From Dendrosporobacter quercicolus (GTDB lineage Bacteria; Bacillota; Negativicutes; DSM-1736; Dendrosporobacteraceae): 64,000 bases of DNA. The stretch covers positions 1,172,794-1,236,793 of the forward strand of contig NZ_FNHB01000001.1 in assembly GCF_900104455.1 (NCBI RefSeq), written 5' to 3'. Positions 7,997 to 16,593 of the stretch are shown here, piece by piece. Within the stretch, counting starts at the first letter, position 1, and each line of letters opens with the position of its first letter. A program made the translations under genes and the position numbers. A model generated the notes under the pieces. The model made no database searches. It had not been told where the DNA came from and saw only the letters and a program-made list of their open reading frames with translations.

Positions 7997-8653
7997 TCAT
8001 ATGTACTTACTTGCCTCTTTTATGCTCAACGGGGCCAGTTGTGTATAATATTTTTCAATAAAACAGCTTACCCATTTAGGGTTAGTCTTAGAATAATCCC
8101 GCAAACTCCAACCAATCGCTTTATTGATAAAAAACTCATGGCTTCCAAAATTATTGATGATAATTTTCTCTAACAATTCTGTATTTGTTTTATCTTTCCT
8201 GAGAAGCTGGTGGTCTATGGCGATTCGTCTGAGCCACATGCTCTCATCTGTGCTCCAATCGATCAGAACATCATTTACCTCCGGATTTAAGAACGCAATA
8301 TTTCCTATAAGTTTGTCAAGCCCGTCAATGGTATCCCACCATGGTTTTTTCAATGCTAATTCCTTAATTTTCGGTACGTCTTGCGGGGTCAAGAAATTCT
8401 GCATGGCTACAAGGTAATCGATCGCAACATATTGTAATTCACGATATGGATTATCCCAACAGATTTTTATAAATTCCCAGTCTACTATTTTTACCTTTTT
8501 TGCTGTCTTAAAATATTCTTTGCATAGCTTTTTTCGCAATGGCGTAGGTATGCCTAAAAATAGAAACTGATTTCGCATGTACGCACTCATCCTTAGCGAT
8601 TGTTGTTCATCCTTATTATTCAAAAAATCATCGATAAGATGTATTCGTTCCAT
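7997..8653 (-). CDS. DNA alkylation repair protein (AlkD-like)
   Basis: A 218-aa HEAT-like repeat protein of the AlkD family, glycosylases that remove alkylated bases such as 3- and 7-methylpurines. Family hallmarks are the PTPLRKKLCKEYF segment near residue 37, REL..VAIDYL, and the WWDTIDGLDK motif that carries the catalytic Asp. IAIDHQLLRK and INKAIGWSLRDYSKTNPKWV follow. Length is normal. Two ATGs are adjacent; the second (8653) is better spaced from AGAGGTGG. It is a stand-alone gene in the accessory region. Confidence 0.88.
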   Translation of the reverse strand: MERIHLIDDFLNNKDEQQSLRMSAYMRNQFLFLGIPTPLRKKLCKEYFKTAKKVKIVDWEFIKICWDNPYRELQYVAIDYLVAMQNFLTPQDVPKIKELALKKPWWDTIDGLDKLIGNIAFLNPEVNDVLIDWSTDESMWLRRIAIDHQLLRKDKTNTELLEKIIINNFGSHEFFINKAIGWSLRDYSKTNPKWVSCFIEKYYTQLAPLSIKEASKYI

Positions 8654-8758
8654 CATCCACCTCTAATAACTTCTGATTTATTTAAAGAGATAAAGCTCAT
8701 TTTTAAATTGACACATAAGCAGCCTGATAATTCTCTAAGTATATGCCCACAAGAGGCT

Positions 8759-9056
8759 TCAAACCCAATGACCCTGCCAATTTTCATTGTCCATATCAAC
8801 TTTATACTTAATAAAATTATCGATCAAAATCTCTAAATCTTTCCAGCACAATCCCTGCGCATCTCTCAGCAGCCCATTTTTTATTGGTTTCCGTAAAATT
8901 CTGTTTGGATATCTTAACAGAGTTATTTGAACCTAGAGCCTCAGTTAAACATTCATCATGATTAAGAAACCAAATAAGCTGATCACTATGTTTATCAACG
9001 GATTTAAGAACTATGTCAGAACTTTTTCGGGAAATGCTATCGTTGATATTTTCCAT
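8759..9056 (-). pseudogene. Frameshifted small hypothetical protein
   Basis: An ATG at 9056 opens a frame (MENINDSISRKSSDIVLKSV, then LIWFLNHDECLTEALGSNNS) that stops early at 8817. A second frame continues smoothly with CWKDLEILIDNFIKYKVDMD and NENWQGHWV before stopping at 8759. One indel near 8850 would join them into a protein of about 98 residues. I do not recognise the family. It may be an inactivated gene or a sequencing error. The following stretch to 9291 shows only an inverted repeat of CAATGACGCCG (about 9176-9237). Confidence 0.4.
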
Positions 9057-9291
9057 ACATTTCTCTCCGCTACAATTACCTCTTCAATAAATTTTTTTCA
9101 TTTCCTAATCTTCATCTATAACGGTGTATTATTCATCCACGTCATGTTCGGGATGCGCATTCGTCTACATATCCCCCAATGACGCCGTTCTGCAATTGAC
9201 GATACCCATGATCGCCTTATACTGCTGCGGCGTCATTGCAGATCACCTGTGCTCTGATAGAAAAACAAAGGCGGAGTAAACCATTATTATT

Positions 9292-10059
9292 TTATATCTT
9301 TTTCCCAATATAAAATACATATCCATAATACTGTTTGTATTTTGAATACAAGTCTGCCTCACGCCTCATAAATGAAATCATATCCTCAACAGTTTTATTT
9401 CCCGCATGCTTTTTCAAGAATTGCTCTTGCCTTGCTTTTTGCGGAATAAAATAATTGTCTATCCAACAACTTTCAGGCAGCGTAAATGCGGCAACAGGAA
9501 TATAACCTGTTTTTTGCATGATGGAAATATTATATCCTATTGTGCCAATTTCAGGAACTGCGTCCACCCACCACTTCTCAATTTCAGCGGGGCGTTCATC
9601 GGTAAACCATGACTCATATGTTACGGCAATATAACCATCTTTTTTGAGGAAGCCTTTCCAGTGATTCAAGCCTTTTTCAAAACCTATATTGGCAATAGCC
9701 CCCTCAGACCATATAAGATCAAATTCGTCATTCTGAAACGGCAAATTATCCATTGAACCGACAATACCTTTTACCCTGTTCTGCAAACCAAGTTTTCCGG
9801 CTGTTGCGTTAAGTTTATCAATCGAGCCGGCGTAAATGTCGAGAGCGGTGATGGTTGCTTCTGTATTTTGGGCCAGAACCATTGTTTGAAAGCCTGTGCC
9901 GCAGCCTAAATCGGCAATTTTTGCTTTGTTTGAAAGATTGCCGATAAAACCTAATGCCCTGATGGTTTCTTCGGAGCTGCCGGGGCCCTGCCGTTCAAGC
10001 TCTGTGAAAAATTCATTGATGAGGGCAAAATCAAATTCTTGGATTGTTATTTCTTCCAT
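9292..10059 (-). CDS. Class I SAM-dependent methyltransferase
   Basis: A 255-aa Rossmann-fold methyltransferase. Motif I is IADLGCGTGFQTMVLA near residue 50; an acidic motif II (ITALDIYAGS) and NLPFQNDEFDLIWSEGAI follow. The substrate cannot be told from sequence. The likely start is the ATG at 10059, seven bases after GGAG; the ATG at 10065 is too close to the ribosome site. It lies 37 bp downstream of a TetR-type regulator on the same strand, so the two probably share one transcript controlled by that repressor. Confidence 0.85.
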   Translation of the reverse strand: MEEITIQEFDFALINEFFTELERQGPGSSEETIRALGFIGNLSNKAKIADLGCGTGFQTMVLAQNTEATITALDIYAGSIDKLNATAGKLGLQNRVKGIVGSMDNLPFQNDEFDLIWSEGAIANIGFEKGLNHWKGFLKKDGYIAVTYESWFTDERPAEIEKWWVDAVPEIGTIGYNISIMQKTGYIPVAAFTLPESCWIDNYFIPQKARQEQFLKKHAGNKTVEDMISFMRREADLYSKYKQYYGYVFYIGKKI

Positions 10060-10096
10060 TGTCATACTCCTTATCTTCTAAATTATACCTTTGGTT

Positions 10097-10726
10097 TTAC
10101 GCCTTTTGTTTCCGTGGGGCGGAGTTCTTTTCTATAAACCGCTCAATGTGTGCCGCTAATAACTTAGCGGCCTCTTTCTTGTCAGGCATTGAATCTGAAA
10201 TGCTTACCAACAAATAAAATGGCGCATAAAACTCAAGCGCAAGCTGTTTTGGGTTGGTTTGGTTCCAAATACCCTGTTCCATCATTTCACGGAATAAATC
10301 TTCCATATAGCTGACCGGCCCGCTTACAAGGCATTTTTGATACAGTTCCATTATTTCTGGGTTTCTGTATTGCTCCAAAGTCAACATTTTTCGGAAATTA
10401 CTGGAAAATTCGTCCTCTGTCCAAAAACGAAACTGCGCTTCGATGAAAACCTTGATTTTATCCACAGCAGTATTGCGGTAGGCCGATGGTGATTTATCAA
10501 ATATTTCCTCCGGCACTTCATACACTTTCGCTCTTTCAACATCTATCTGATAGATACGCTCCACAATGTTATCAAATATATCCCGCTTATTCTTATAGTG
10601 CTTATATAAAGCTCCTTTTGTCATTCCAAGCTTCCCAGCAATAACGCTAACCGAAACAGCTTCATAACCATCCCGCGCAAACAAGCGGAGCGCAGTATGC
10701 AAAATATTTTCTTTTGTGTCGGCCAT
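10097..10726 (-). CDS. TetR/AcrR-family transcriptional regulator
   Basis: A 209-aa repressor. The N-terminal TetR helix-turn-helix is clear (ILHTALRLFARDGYEAVSVS, IAGKLGMTKGALYKHYKNKR), followed by a helical ligand-binding domain of normal length. Two copies of a palindromic operator sit immediately upstream, so it very likely represses itself and the downstream methyltransferase gene. The ligand is unknown. Confidence 0.88.
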   Translation of the reverse strand: MADTKENILHTALRLFARDGYEAVSVSVIAGKLGMTKGALYKHYKNKRDIFDNIVERIYQIDVERAKVYEVPEEIFDKSPSAYRNTAVDKIKVFIEAQFRFWTEDEFSSNFRKMLTLEQYRNPEIMELYQKCLVSGPVSYMEDLFREMMEQGIWNQTNPKQLALEFYAPFYLLVSISDSMPDKKEAAKLLAAHIERFIEKNSAPRKQKA

Positions 10727-10746
10727 CTAAAAATTCTCCCCGCTCA

Positions 10747-10788
10747 GTAAACGATCGTTTACCATTATTATAGTCAACGATCGTTTAC
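10747..10788. promoter_or_regulatory. Tandem TetR-type operators
   Basis: GTAAACGATCGTTTAC, a perfect 16-bp palindrome, lies at 10747-10762. A second near-identical copy, GTCAACGATCGTTTAC, lies at 10773-10788. The centres are 26 bp apart, and the sites lie 20-60 bp upstream of the TetR start codon. Confidence 0.8.
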
Positions 10789-10863
10789 TTGTCAATAAGT
10801 TCACAAAAAACGGCATTGCAAATTAAACGAGTTTGAAACTGAGCACTGTTTGGCGGATTTGTA

Positions 10864-11040
10864 GGTGAATTGGCCATTGCACGCGTTGAAGGGACCTATC
10901 GCAAGGTTATTAGAACTACAAACAGGTAAAGGTTGCTCATTTTAGACAAATGGCTTCTGTTTCCGCTCAAGGAAAACGAAGCCCGCGATTTGCTTAAGAT
11001 CGTAGAGTCTCGTTAAAAATTCTATGCGGAGCGCAATAAT
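10864..11040 (+). pseudogene. IS21-family IstB helper ATPase remnant
   Basis: One frame reads GELAIARVEGTYRKVIRTTN then, after an in-frame stop, RLLILDKWLLFPLKENEARD and LLKIVESR, then another stop. This is the central part of an IstB-like ATP-binding protein, including its LLILDxWL Walker B region. Two stops and missing ends show it is dead. Together with the operators upstream and the promoter downstream it fills the 10727-11127 gap. Confidence 0.68.
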
Positions 11041-11077
11041 TTAACTGGTTTTACTATTCACCACCAAACAAAATCAT

Positions 11078-11107
11078 TTGACTCGTGCATGTATGCACAT
11101 ATATAAT
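11078..11107 (+). promoter_or_regulatory. Promoter with palindromic operator for the ArsR-type gene
   Basis: A TTGACT -35 (11078-11083) and a TATAAT -10 (11102-11107) are 18 bp apart. The spacer holds GTGCAT-GT-ATGCAC (11085-11098), a perfect 6-2-6 palindrome placed to block RNA polymerase. It lies 20 bp before the ArsR start. Confidence 0.72.
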
Positions 11108-11127
11108 GCTATTAAGGGGTGATCCAT

Positions 11128-11460
11128 ATGAAGCATAAAACATTTCAGACCGAAGCAAACGCTGCATGCATGAAAGCACTTGATGATGTCATGGACTTTG
11201 AGTTCTATAAAGTACTTTTTGACCCTGCGCGCATTGACATCATTAAATATTTGGCTTTTGTTGACAACGCAAGCGTGAAAGAAGTCGCCGAAAATTTCAC
11301 ACAGGACCGATCCGTAATTTCGAGACATCTGGAATTAATGCACCGCTATGGAATTGTCGATAAGGAAAAACAAGGACGATACACGCTATATAGGTTGAAT
11401 TGCAACTACGTAATTAACAAGTTTGAAATTACCGCGAAAGCCCTTAAAAGCTTAATGTAA
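11128..11460 (+). CDS. ArsR-like winged-helix regulator
   Basis: A 110-aa DNA-binding protein with a winged helix (FDPARIDIIKYLAF, VKEVAENFTQDRSVISRHLE, GIVDKEKQGRYTLYRLN) of the ArsR/SmtB type. The ATG at 11128 follows AAGGGGTGATCC; a GTG nine bases earlier is a less likely start. No obvious metal-binding CxC is present, so the signal is unknown. The palindrome in its own promoter suggests autoregulation, and the two flavodoxin-fold reductases downstream on the same strand are the natural targets. Confidence 0.82.
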   Translation: MKHKTFQTEANAACMKALDDVMDFEFYKVLFDPARIDIIKYLAFVDNASVKEVAENFTQDRSVISRHLELMHRYGIVDKEKQGRYTLYRLNCNYVINKFEITAKALKSLM

Positions 11461-11549
11461 GTATCTAAGAGTAAAAAGCAAAATATTATTATTAGCGTCA
11501 TAAACGCATATGCGCAATACTTTTATGAAATGAACCGAAAGGAGAATTT

Positions 11550-12092
11550 ATGAAAATTGTATCGGTTTTAGGCAGTCCCAAGAAGAATGGCAATACCGCT
11601 TCTTTGCTGCAGGCGTATCTGCAAGGTGTCAGAGAAAAAAATAAATCCGCAGAAATCACCCAAATAATCCTTGCTTCACAGAAGATTGTCATGTGCAAAG
11701 GATGTAACAGCTGTAAGAATGGCAATGCCGCCTGCATCATAAAAGATGATATGGACAAAAACTATGCGCTTGTGCGGGCAGCAGACGTGCTTATTATGGC
11801 AACACCTGTGTATGTATTCAATATGACGGCGCAGCTTAAAGCTTTTCTTGACAGGCTTTATGCATTGAACGGCGACGAGCTGTTTGGCAAGCAAATTGTT
11901 TTGTTGACGACATACGGCGCTACCGACGAAGAGGAAGCCGGTGTCGGCAGCATTGTACAAACCATAAAAATGATCGCACACATGCTGAATATGAATTTTA
12001 AACACAATATAAATGTGAGCACTGCCAATCAAGAAATCCTAGAAAACCAGGCTGCTTTACACAAAGCATTTTGCTTAGGCCTGGCTTTATAA
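11550..12092 (+). CDS. Flavodoxin-family NAD(P)H-dependent FMN reductase
   Basis: A 180-aa flavodoxin-like oxidoreductase. The FMN phosphate loop is near residues 8-17 (GSPKKNGNTASLL). The CKGCNSCKNGNAACIIKDDM segment near residue 50 is typical of iron-sulfur-flavoprotein-like NAD(P)H reductases, and TPVYVFNMTAQLKAFLDRLY near residue 87 is the second flavin-binding segment. A strong AAAGGAG precedes the ATG. It is 34 bp upstream of another flavodoxin-fold gene and downstream of an ArsR-type regulator; a redox or quinone/nitro-compound role is likely but unproven. Confidence 0.84.
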   Translation: MKIVSVLGSPKKNGNTASLLQAYLQGVREKNKSAEITQIILASQKIVMCKGCNSCKNGNAACIIKDDMDKNYALVRAADVLIMATPVYVFNMTAQLKAFLDRLYALNGDELFGKQIVLLTTYGATDEEEAGVGSIVQTIKMIAHMLNMNFKHNINVSTANQEILENQAALHKAFCLGLAL

Positions 12093-12125
12093 GGTGTCAA
12101 CTAAGCATAAAGGAAAGAGGAAATT

Positions 12126-12698
12126 ATGACTACCATACTATTTGCCCATCCTTGGCACGGAAGCTTTAACAAAATGGTTTTCGATACTGCTGTGACGGAA
12201 CTCGAAAAAAAGGGGAAAGCTTATCAGATTATCGACTTGAATAAGGATGGGTTCAATCCGGTCTTTACCCAAGAAGAGCTCGCCTTATATTCCCAAGGGA
12301 AATACAGCGACCCCCTGGTTGGAAAATACCAGAAAATACTGAAAGCCAGTGATGCGCTCATCGTGATTTTTCCCATCTGGTGGTTTGATGTACCAGCCAT
12401 ACTTAAGGGCTTCTTTGATAAGGTAATGCTTAAGGATTTCGCCTATATTGAAACCCGCACCGGGCTTAAAGGTCTTCTAGGCGATATCAAAAGAACTACC
12501 GTCATAACAACCTCAAATTCGCCCAAATGGTATATTGAATTTTTTGCCGGCAACCCGATAAAAGGTGTTCTAATAAAATCCAACCTGAAAGGGATGGGGT
12601 TAAGAAATGTAAAATGGCTTCACTGTGGCGACCTAAAAAAAGAAGCTGTTGAAAAACGCCTGAAATTCCTTAATGAAATCAAAAAACATGTAACTTAA
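12126..12698 (+). CDS. Flavodoxin-fold NAD(P)H:quinone oxidoreductase-like protein
   Basis: A 190-aa member of the NQO1/MdaB (Flavodoxin_2) family. It has ILFAHPWHGSFNKMVF at the N-terminus, the IFPIWWFDVPAILKGFFDKV flavin-binding loop near residue 80, and the TTSNSPKWYIEF region. Such enzymes reduce quinones by two electrons using NAD(P)H. It probably forms a two-gene unit with the preceding FMN reductase. A gene of the same family at 20959-21400 is broken. Confidence 0.84.
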   Translation: MTTILFAHPWHGSFNKMVFDTAVTELEKKGKAYQIIDLNKDGFNPVFTQEELALYSQGKYSDPLVGKYQKILKASDALIVIFPIWWFDVPAILKGFFDKVMLKDFAYIETRTGLKGLLGDIKRTTVITTSNSPKWYIEFFAGNPIKGVLIKSNLKGMGLRNVKWLHCGDLKKEAVEKRLKFLNEIKKHVT

Positions 12699-12743
12699 AA
12701 AAACTGCTGTTGACATCTTGCCGCCGGAAGGTTATATTATTCG

Positions 12744-13451
12744 TCAAATAAGGAAATGTTCTTTTAACCAAGCTCTGAAAACTTGCAATTGTTCTTTGGT
12801 ATGGAAATAATGTTCGCCATGCTCCAGCACTTTCAGCTCGCAGTGAAATCGGCTGACAAACGCAGATAGCACCTCAAACTCGCATAAGCTATCGTTAGAG
12901 CCATACAGAATGGCGGTTGGGCTACTCCAGTCATTGATTGGATGGGCTTTAACATAACAGTAATAATCCCAATAAAGCGTTTGCCCAATGGGCGTAGGCA
13001 CTTCTTTTTCCTCTTTCAATCTTATCTCGCTTATGTTAAACCAGGTCATGATATTTCTAATAATCCTTTCCATATTCAGCACTGGAGAGAGGAACAGACA
13101 CTTTTCAAGCGGAAGCTTATTATAAGCAAGCAGGCTGAAATACGCTCCCATACTACACGCAAATACGCTTATGTTTTTTGATAGTTTGAGGGCATAATGC
13201 ATGATTATAGTAAGGTCATGCATGCAGTTTTGAACTTTACAGGCATACGGGTCCCCCTTGCGGTCACCATGTCCGGGCAAATCAAAACTAATTACTTGGT
13301 ACCCTTGCGCTGTTGCTTCCTCGGCAAAGATAACCATTACATCATCTGCCTTGTTTGACATGTTGCCGTGAATGGCAATAAACAGCCTATCTGATTTACC
13401 GCCCCACAAAATTGTCGGTATACCCTCTACCGTTACTTCCTGTTTTATCAT
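12744..13451 (-). CDS. Alpha/beta hydrolase
   Basis: A 235-aa alpha/beta-hydrolase fold protein. The oxyanion region is FIAIHGNMSNKADD near residue 25. The nucleophile elbow is FACSMGAYFS near residue 115, where the usual first Gly of GxSxG is Ala. A probable acid lies in LYGSNDSLCEFE and the catalytic His in EHGEHYFH near the C-terminus. It has no signal peptide, so it is cytoplasmic; the substrate is unknown. It converges with the flavodoxin pair and stands alone. Confidence 0.83.
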   Translation of the reverse strand: MIKQEVTVEGIPTILWGGKSDRLFIAIHGNMSNKADDVMVIFAEEATAQGYQVISFDLPGHGDRKGDPYACKVQNCMHDLTIIMHYALKLSKNISVFACSMGAYFSLLAYNKLPLEKCLFLSPVLNMERIIRNIMTWFNISEIRLKEEKEVPTPIGQTLYWDYYCYVKAHPINDWSSPTAILYGSNDSLCEFEVLSAFVSRFHCELKVLEHGEHYFHTKEQLQVFRAWLKEHFLI

Positions 13452-13599
13452 CGCATAAACCTCTTTCTACCATATGTAAAAAGCAGAACACCGCCTGCCT
13501 TCTTGGGCATTTCCGTTTTATGTGTTTACCAAAACCTTTAACCTGCAAATTATTCCCAGTCAACTCATCCGGATATGATCTTGAGAGAATGAGAGAATC

Positions 13600-13919
13600 T
13601 TACTTAACTTTCTTTTTCGGTTTAGGCAATGGCGTTACCGGCTCAAGAATGGCAATTACTTCCTTGCTGAGTTTTGCATTGTCGATGTCCAGTACATAGT
13701 GCTGCTTTGCTCCGTCATAAGGGAATCCGGTATCGGCTTCCCGCATGATTTCAGCCAAACACGGCAGCATCTTCACAAACGCGGTATTATCGCAAACGAG
13801 CAAAATAGGCTTATTGTTTACATAGATCATATAATCCCCGAACATCTTTCTGTAACGGATGTCTCCCACACCGGCAATCTGGTCGCAGACATATTCAATA
13901 AATCGATCGTACTAGCCAT
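13600..13919 (-). pseudogene. TfoX/Sxy N-terminal-domain protein, frameshifted
   Basis: The frame from 13869 down (GDIRYRKMFGDYMIYVNNKP, then FPYDGAKQHYVLDIDN and a Lys-rich tail) is a TfoX N-terminal domain. The missing start lies upstream in a different frame. ATG at 13917-13919 encodes MASTID, and adding one T to the TTT run at 13900-13902 would give MASTIDFIEYVCDQIAGVGD in frame with the rest. It is therefore a one-base-deleted gene or a sequencing error. TfoX proteins are linked to competence in Gammaproteobacteria; in Firmicutes this small domain has no settled role. Confidence 0.7.
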
Positions 13920-14168
13920 CCCTTTATTCCTCGTCAAACGCAGCCAACACACGCCTTCAACAGCAAAAACCAATTCCTTCGGAGTAACACGGATTCCCAA
14001 TTCTTCGGCAACCTCACGACAAGCGGCATCGGGAAGCAACGCTTCCGTTTCCTGCCCTCCGCCAGGCATGATATACCATACTTCACCATTCTCCTGCAAT
14101 TTTATTGCAAGCATCTTACCGTCTTTAATTATCAAAGCTTTTGCGGAATTTCTTATCGATCGACTCAT
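13827..14168 (-). pseudogene. Truncated Nudix hydrolase fused out of frame to the TfoX gene
   Basis: The N-terminal about 75 residues are a Nudix domain start with the complete Nudix box, GGGQETEALLPDAACREVAE followed by ELGI. After AVEG the sequence switches to what looks like the upstream leader and first codons of the TfoX gene, read in another frame. A normal Nudix protein would continue for about 60 more residues. A deletion has apparently joined the middle of a nudix gene to the start of tfoX, so activity is doubtful. Confidence 0.65.
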
Positions 14169-14388
14169 AGTTGCTCCCCCTGTTATATAATAATCCCACT
14201 GGCAAATTCCTGTTTATCTGCACGATGTGATAACTACAACACATTATACCATGTTTATCCAAATAGTCCTGACCCGTCAAACGGGCAATGTCGTCAACTT
14301 AAGAAAAATAAATTCAAAAAAGCACTTGACAAAATATCCATAAAATGGAACCTTGCATTGATTACTATTTTTAATGCGAGGTGCTTTT

Positions 14389-14735
14389 ATGGATTCATGC
14401 CAAGTTATATCGTCGATTTTACAGGTCGCCAATCAACAAATTACTGCATTGACAATGCCTTTACTCGCTCTGGTAAGCTTTCTTTTTCCGGATTAATTTA
14501 TTTTATCCTTCAAGCTACACACAAATCGCTTTCTATTAATTATGCGCAACTTCGAACCGCTTTTTCACCAGCGACTAATTTGCCATTAGTATCAAAACAG
14601 GTTCTTTCTAAAGCAAGAAAGAAATTCGCAATAAAGCATTTCTTGCATTATTGCGAATTTCTGTAGCACAATACTACCAACATTTTAAGGGCTTGCGCTT
14701 ATGGAACGAATTTCATTTCTATGCAGAACGACCAG
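14389..14735 (+). pseudogene. IS4-family transposase remnant
   Basis: Successive frames give MDSCQVISSILQVANQQITA, then LSINYAQLRTAFSPATNLPL with VSKQVLSKARKKFAIKHFLH, then YYQHFKGLRLWNEFHFYAE. These are consecutive parts of the N-terminal third of an IS4-type transposase. Frameshifts and stops break it, and the catalytic DDE portion is absent. A small hairpin (CCCGTcaaACGGG, about 14274-14287) lies upstream. Nothing else was identified in 14169-14801. Confidence 0.65.
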
Positions 14736-14801
14736 TGAATGATAGCTGTAAATAGGACACACCAGGTCTTATCTGTAGTAATATTATGTTGGGTGATAAT
14801 A

Positions 14802-15710
14802 TTGAAAACCAAGCGATTATTAGAAATTACAACCATATTGCTTAATAAGGGTACGATTACCGCTAAGGAACTTGCTGAGCGTTTTCATGTCTCCACTCGG
14901 ACAATCTACCGGGACATTGATGTGCTCTCTTTGGCAGGTATACCGGTTTATATGAATAAAGGCAATGGCGGCGGCATCCATCTCCTTGCAAGTTATACGT
15001 TAAACCGTGCGTTTTTTTCCGGGCAGGAAAGTGAAAACATGCTGCTGGCATTTAAAACCCTGCAGGCGACGCAACATTTGGCGTTAGATGCTGCCCTGGA
15101 GAAAATGGGCGCCTTATTTAAAAATCTTCCTAATCAGGACTGGGTAGAAGTCGATTTTTCGCCATGGGCAAGCTCACTTAAGGAACAAAATAAATTTAAT
15201 GAGATAAAGCGGGCCATGTTGGCACGAAATGTCATTAGCTTTGATTATGTAAATGGAGAGGGCCAGCGCAGCAGCCGGCTGGCAGAACCGGAAAAACTTG
15301 TTTTTAAAAATCATGCATGGTATCTGATAGCCTTCTGCCGGCAGCGTCAGGAATACAGGACTTTCCGGATATCGAGATTAAAGCGATTGAAGGTCTTGGC
15401 AGAAACATTTGAAAAAAAGGTATTGCCAAGCCGGAAAGAGCAAGAGGGGCATAGCAGGCAGACGCTTGTTCGCGTGAAGCTTCATTTTAAGGCTCAGGCT
15501 ATTAATCGACTTTATGATTATTTTGATGACTCATTTCTTGTCCCGAACGACGACGGCAGTCTTACCTTAGAGGTAGAATTTCCCGAAGGAGAATGGCTGT
15601 ACAGTTATATCCTATCCTTTGGTAGTTTGGTGGAGGTAGTGGAACCGGAATATATGCGTAATATCATTACGGAACGAATACGACAAGCATTGAAAATTTA
15701 TGAATTTTGA
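14802..15710 (+). CDS. HTH/WYL-domain transcriptional regulator (YafY-like)
   Basis: A 302-aa regulator. It has an N-terminal HTH_11 winged helix (RLLEITTILLNKGTITAKEL, RFHVSTRTIYRDIDVLSLAG) and a WYL domain around residues 135-210 (KNHAWYLIAFCRQRQEYRTF, RISRLKRLKVL). A WCX C-terminal extension follows. I start it at TTG 14802, nine bases after GGGTGAT; an ATG at 14739 would add unrelated residues and has no ribosome site. WYL regulators often sense nucleotides or nucleic acids, but the target here is unknown. Confidence 0.84.
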   Translation: MKTKRLLEITTILLNKGTITAKELAERFHVSTRTIYRDIDVLSLAGIPVYMNKGNGGGIHLLASYTLNRAFFSGQESENMLLAFKTLQATQHLALDAALEKMGALFKNLPNQDWVEVDFSPWASSLKEQNKFNEIKRAMLARNVISFDYVNGEGQRSSRLAEPEKLVFKNHAWYLIAFCRQRQEYRTFRISRLKRLKVLAETFEKKVLPSRKEQEGHSRQTLVRVKLHFKAQAINRLYDYFDDSFLVPNDDGSLTLEVEFPEGEWLYSYILSFGSLVEVVEPEYMRNIITERIRQALKIYEF

Positions 15711-15737
15711 TTTGAATAGTCTTTAAGGGCTGGGTCT

Positions 15738-15760
15738 TTTTCAGCCAAACGCAACACTCC
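15738..15760 (+). repeat. Dispersed short repeat, copy 1
   Basis: It contains CAGCCAAACGCAACACTCC after a T-run. The second copy at 32687-32709 differs at one base. Both follow a GGCTG-type element and T-stretch, so they may mark relics of the same terminator-associated element. Confidence 0.5.
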
Positions 15761-15795
15761 TGTGCATGATTAAATAGCGTTGGAATTTCTTATCG

Positions 15796-16122
15796 TTAAC
15801 CTTGTAAATTTTTCTCCGTTTTTGATAAAAAATTCTCCAAGGCTTCATTGATATCAAGATTCATGCGGTCAGACAAAATTATCAGCCACCATATACACTC
15901 GCCAAGTTTATGTTCCAGTTCAGATCTGGAATCTCCATTTGTTGGCCAACGTCCCTGCTGAGACATTGTCAGACGACCAACCAATCCAGCATCTGTCAGA
16001 AAAGCCAACGCATCTTCTTCTACTGTCCATTCTTTTTCATGATACTGCTGTTCTAATTGATGGTAGCATTTTCTTATTTGAAGGGAACGTTCAATCACTT
16101 CATTTAAGTTCATATTGATCAT
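15796..16122 (-). CDS. MazG-like nucleotide pyrophosphohydrolase
   Basis: A 108-aa all-alpha NTP-pyrophosphohydrolase-like protein. It has the helical metal-binding pattern of the family: EWTVEEDALAFLTDAGLVGR around residue 30 and ELEHKLGECIWWLIILSDRM around residue 67. Such enzymes remove non-canonical nucleotides. The ATG at 16122 follows GAGGG at normal distance and is preferred over the start 21 bases upstream. It is a single gene with no operon partner. Confidence 0.7.
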   Translation of the reverse strand: MINMNLNEVIERSLQIRKCYHQLEQQYHEKEWTVEEDALAFLTDAGLVGRLTMSQQGRWPTNGDSRSELEHKLGECIWWLIILSDRMNLDINEALENFLSKTEKNLQG

Positions 16123-16199
16123 AACTACCCTCTTCTTCCTCACAAATTTTCTGTTTATCTTAACTACTATTTCCTTATGTTTATAACCTGGCTGGTTTC

Positions 16200-16487
16200 T
16201 TATGATTCATAACATACGACAGCAATGCTCTCTATCACAGCTGCCATATATTTGGATACTTCGATATGCATAGGATGAACGATATAAGCCTCTAAATCCT
16301 CCATGGAATCATACTGAGCGATCTGCAAGATGTCATAGGATGACGCACCTTGGCGTATGTTCACTTTGACTGTTAGATCACGAAGAGATTCAATTCTATC
16401 CTTCATACTGAGCAATTTATCCCTGGTATTTCCAATATTCTCACTATTCCTATCCTTTAGTTTAATTAGTATATTATTAGTGATCAT
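16200..16487 (-). CDS. Dabb (stress-responsive A/B barrel) domain protein
   Basis: A 95-aa protein of the Dabb family, small ferredoxin-like dimeric barrels. Hallmarks are NNILIKLKD at the start, the DLTVKVNIRQGASSYDILQI strand region, and the C-terminal YIVHPMHIEVSKYMAAVIES. Function is usually unassigned; some members act on small aromatic compounds. AGGAG precedes the ATG. Confidence 0.75.
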   Translation of the reverse strand: MITNNILIKLKDRNSENIGNTRDKLLSMKDRIESLRDLTVKVNIRQGASSYDILQIAQYDSMEDLEAYIVHPMHIEVSKYMAAVIESIAVVCYES

Positions 16488-16593
16488 TTTTTTACTCCTT
16501 TATGATTTATATTTGTATTTTGTCTGCTAACTATTCCTTTAATGCACTAATTGGCCTCGATTGATCTCCGGCAGGCAACAAGGATCTATGGAG

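Noticed and set aside
9176-9237. Inverted repeat of CAATGACGCCG as a terminator.
   Set aside because: The arms are about 40 nt apart and there is no T-run; it may be a relic of unknown origin.
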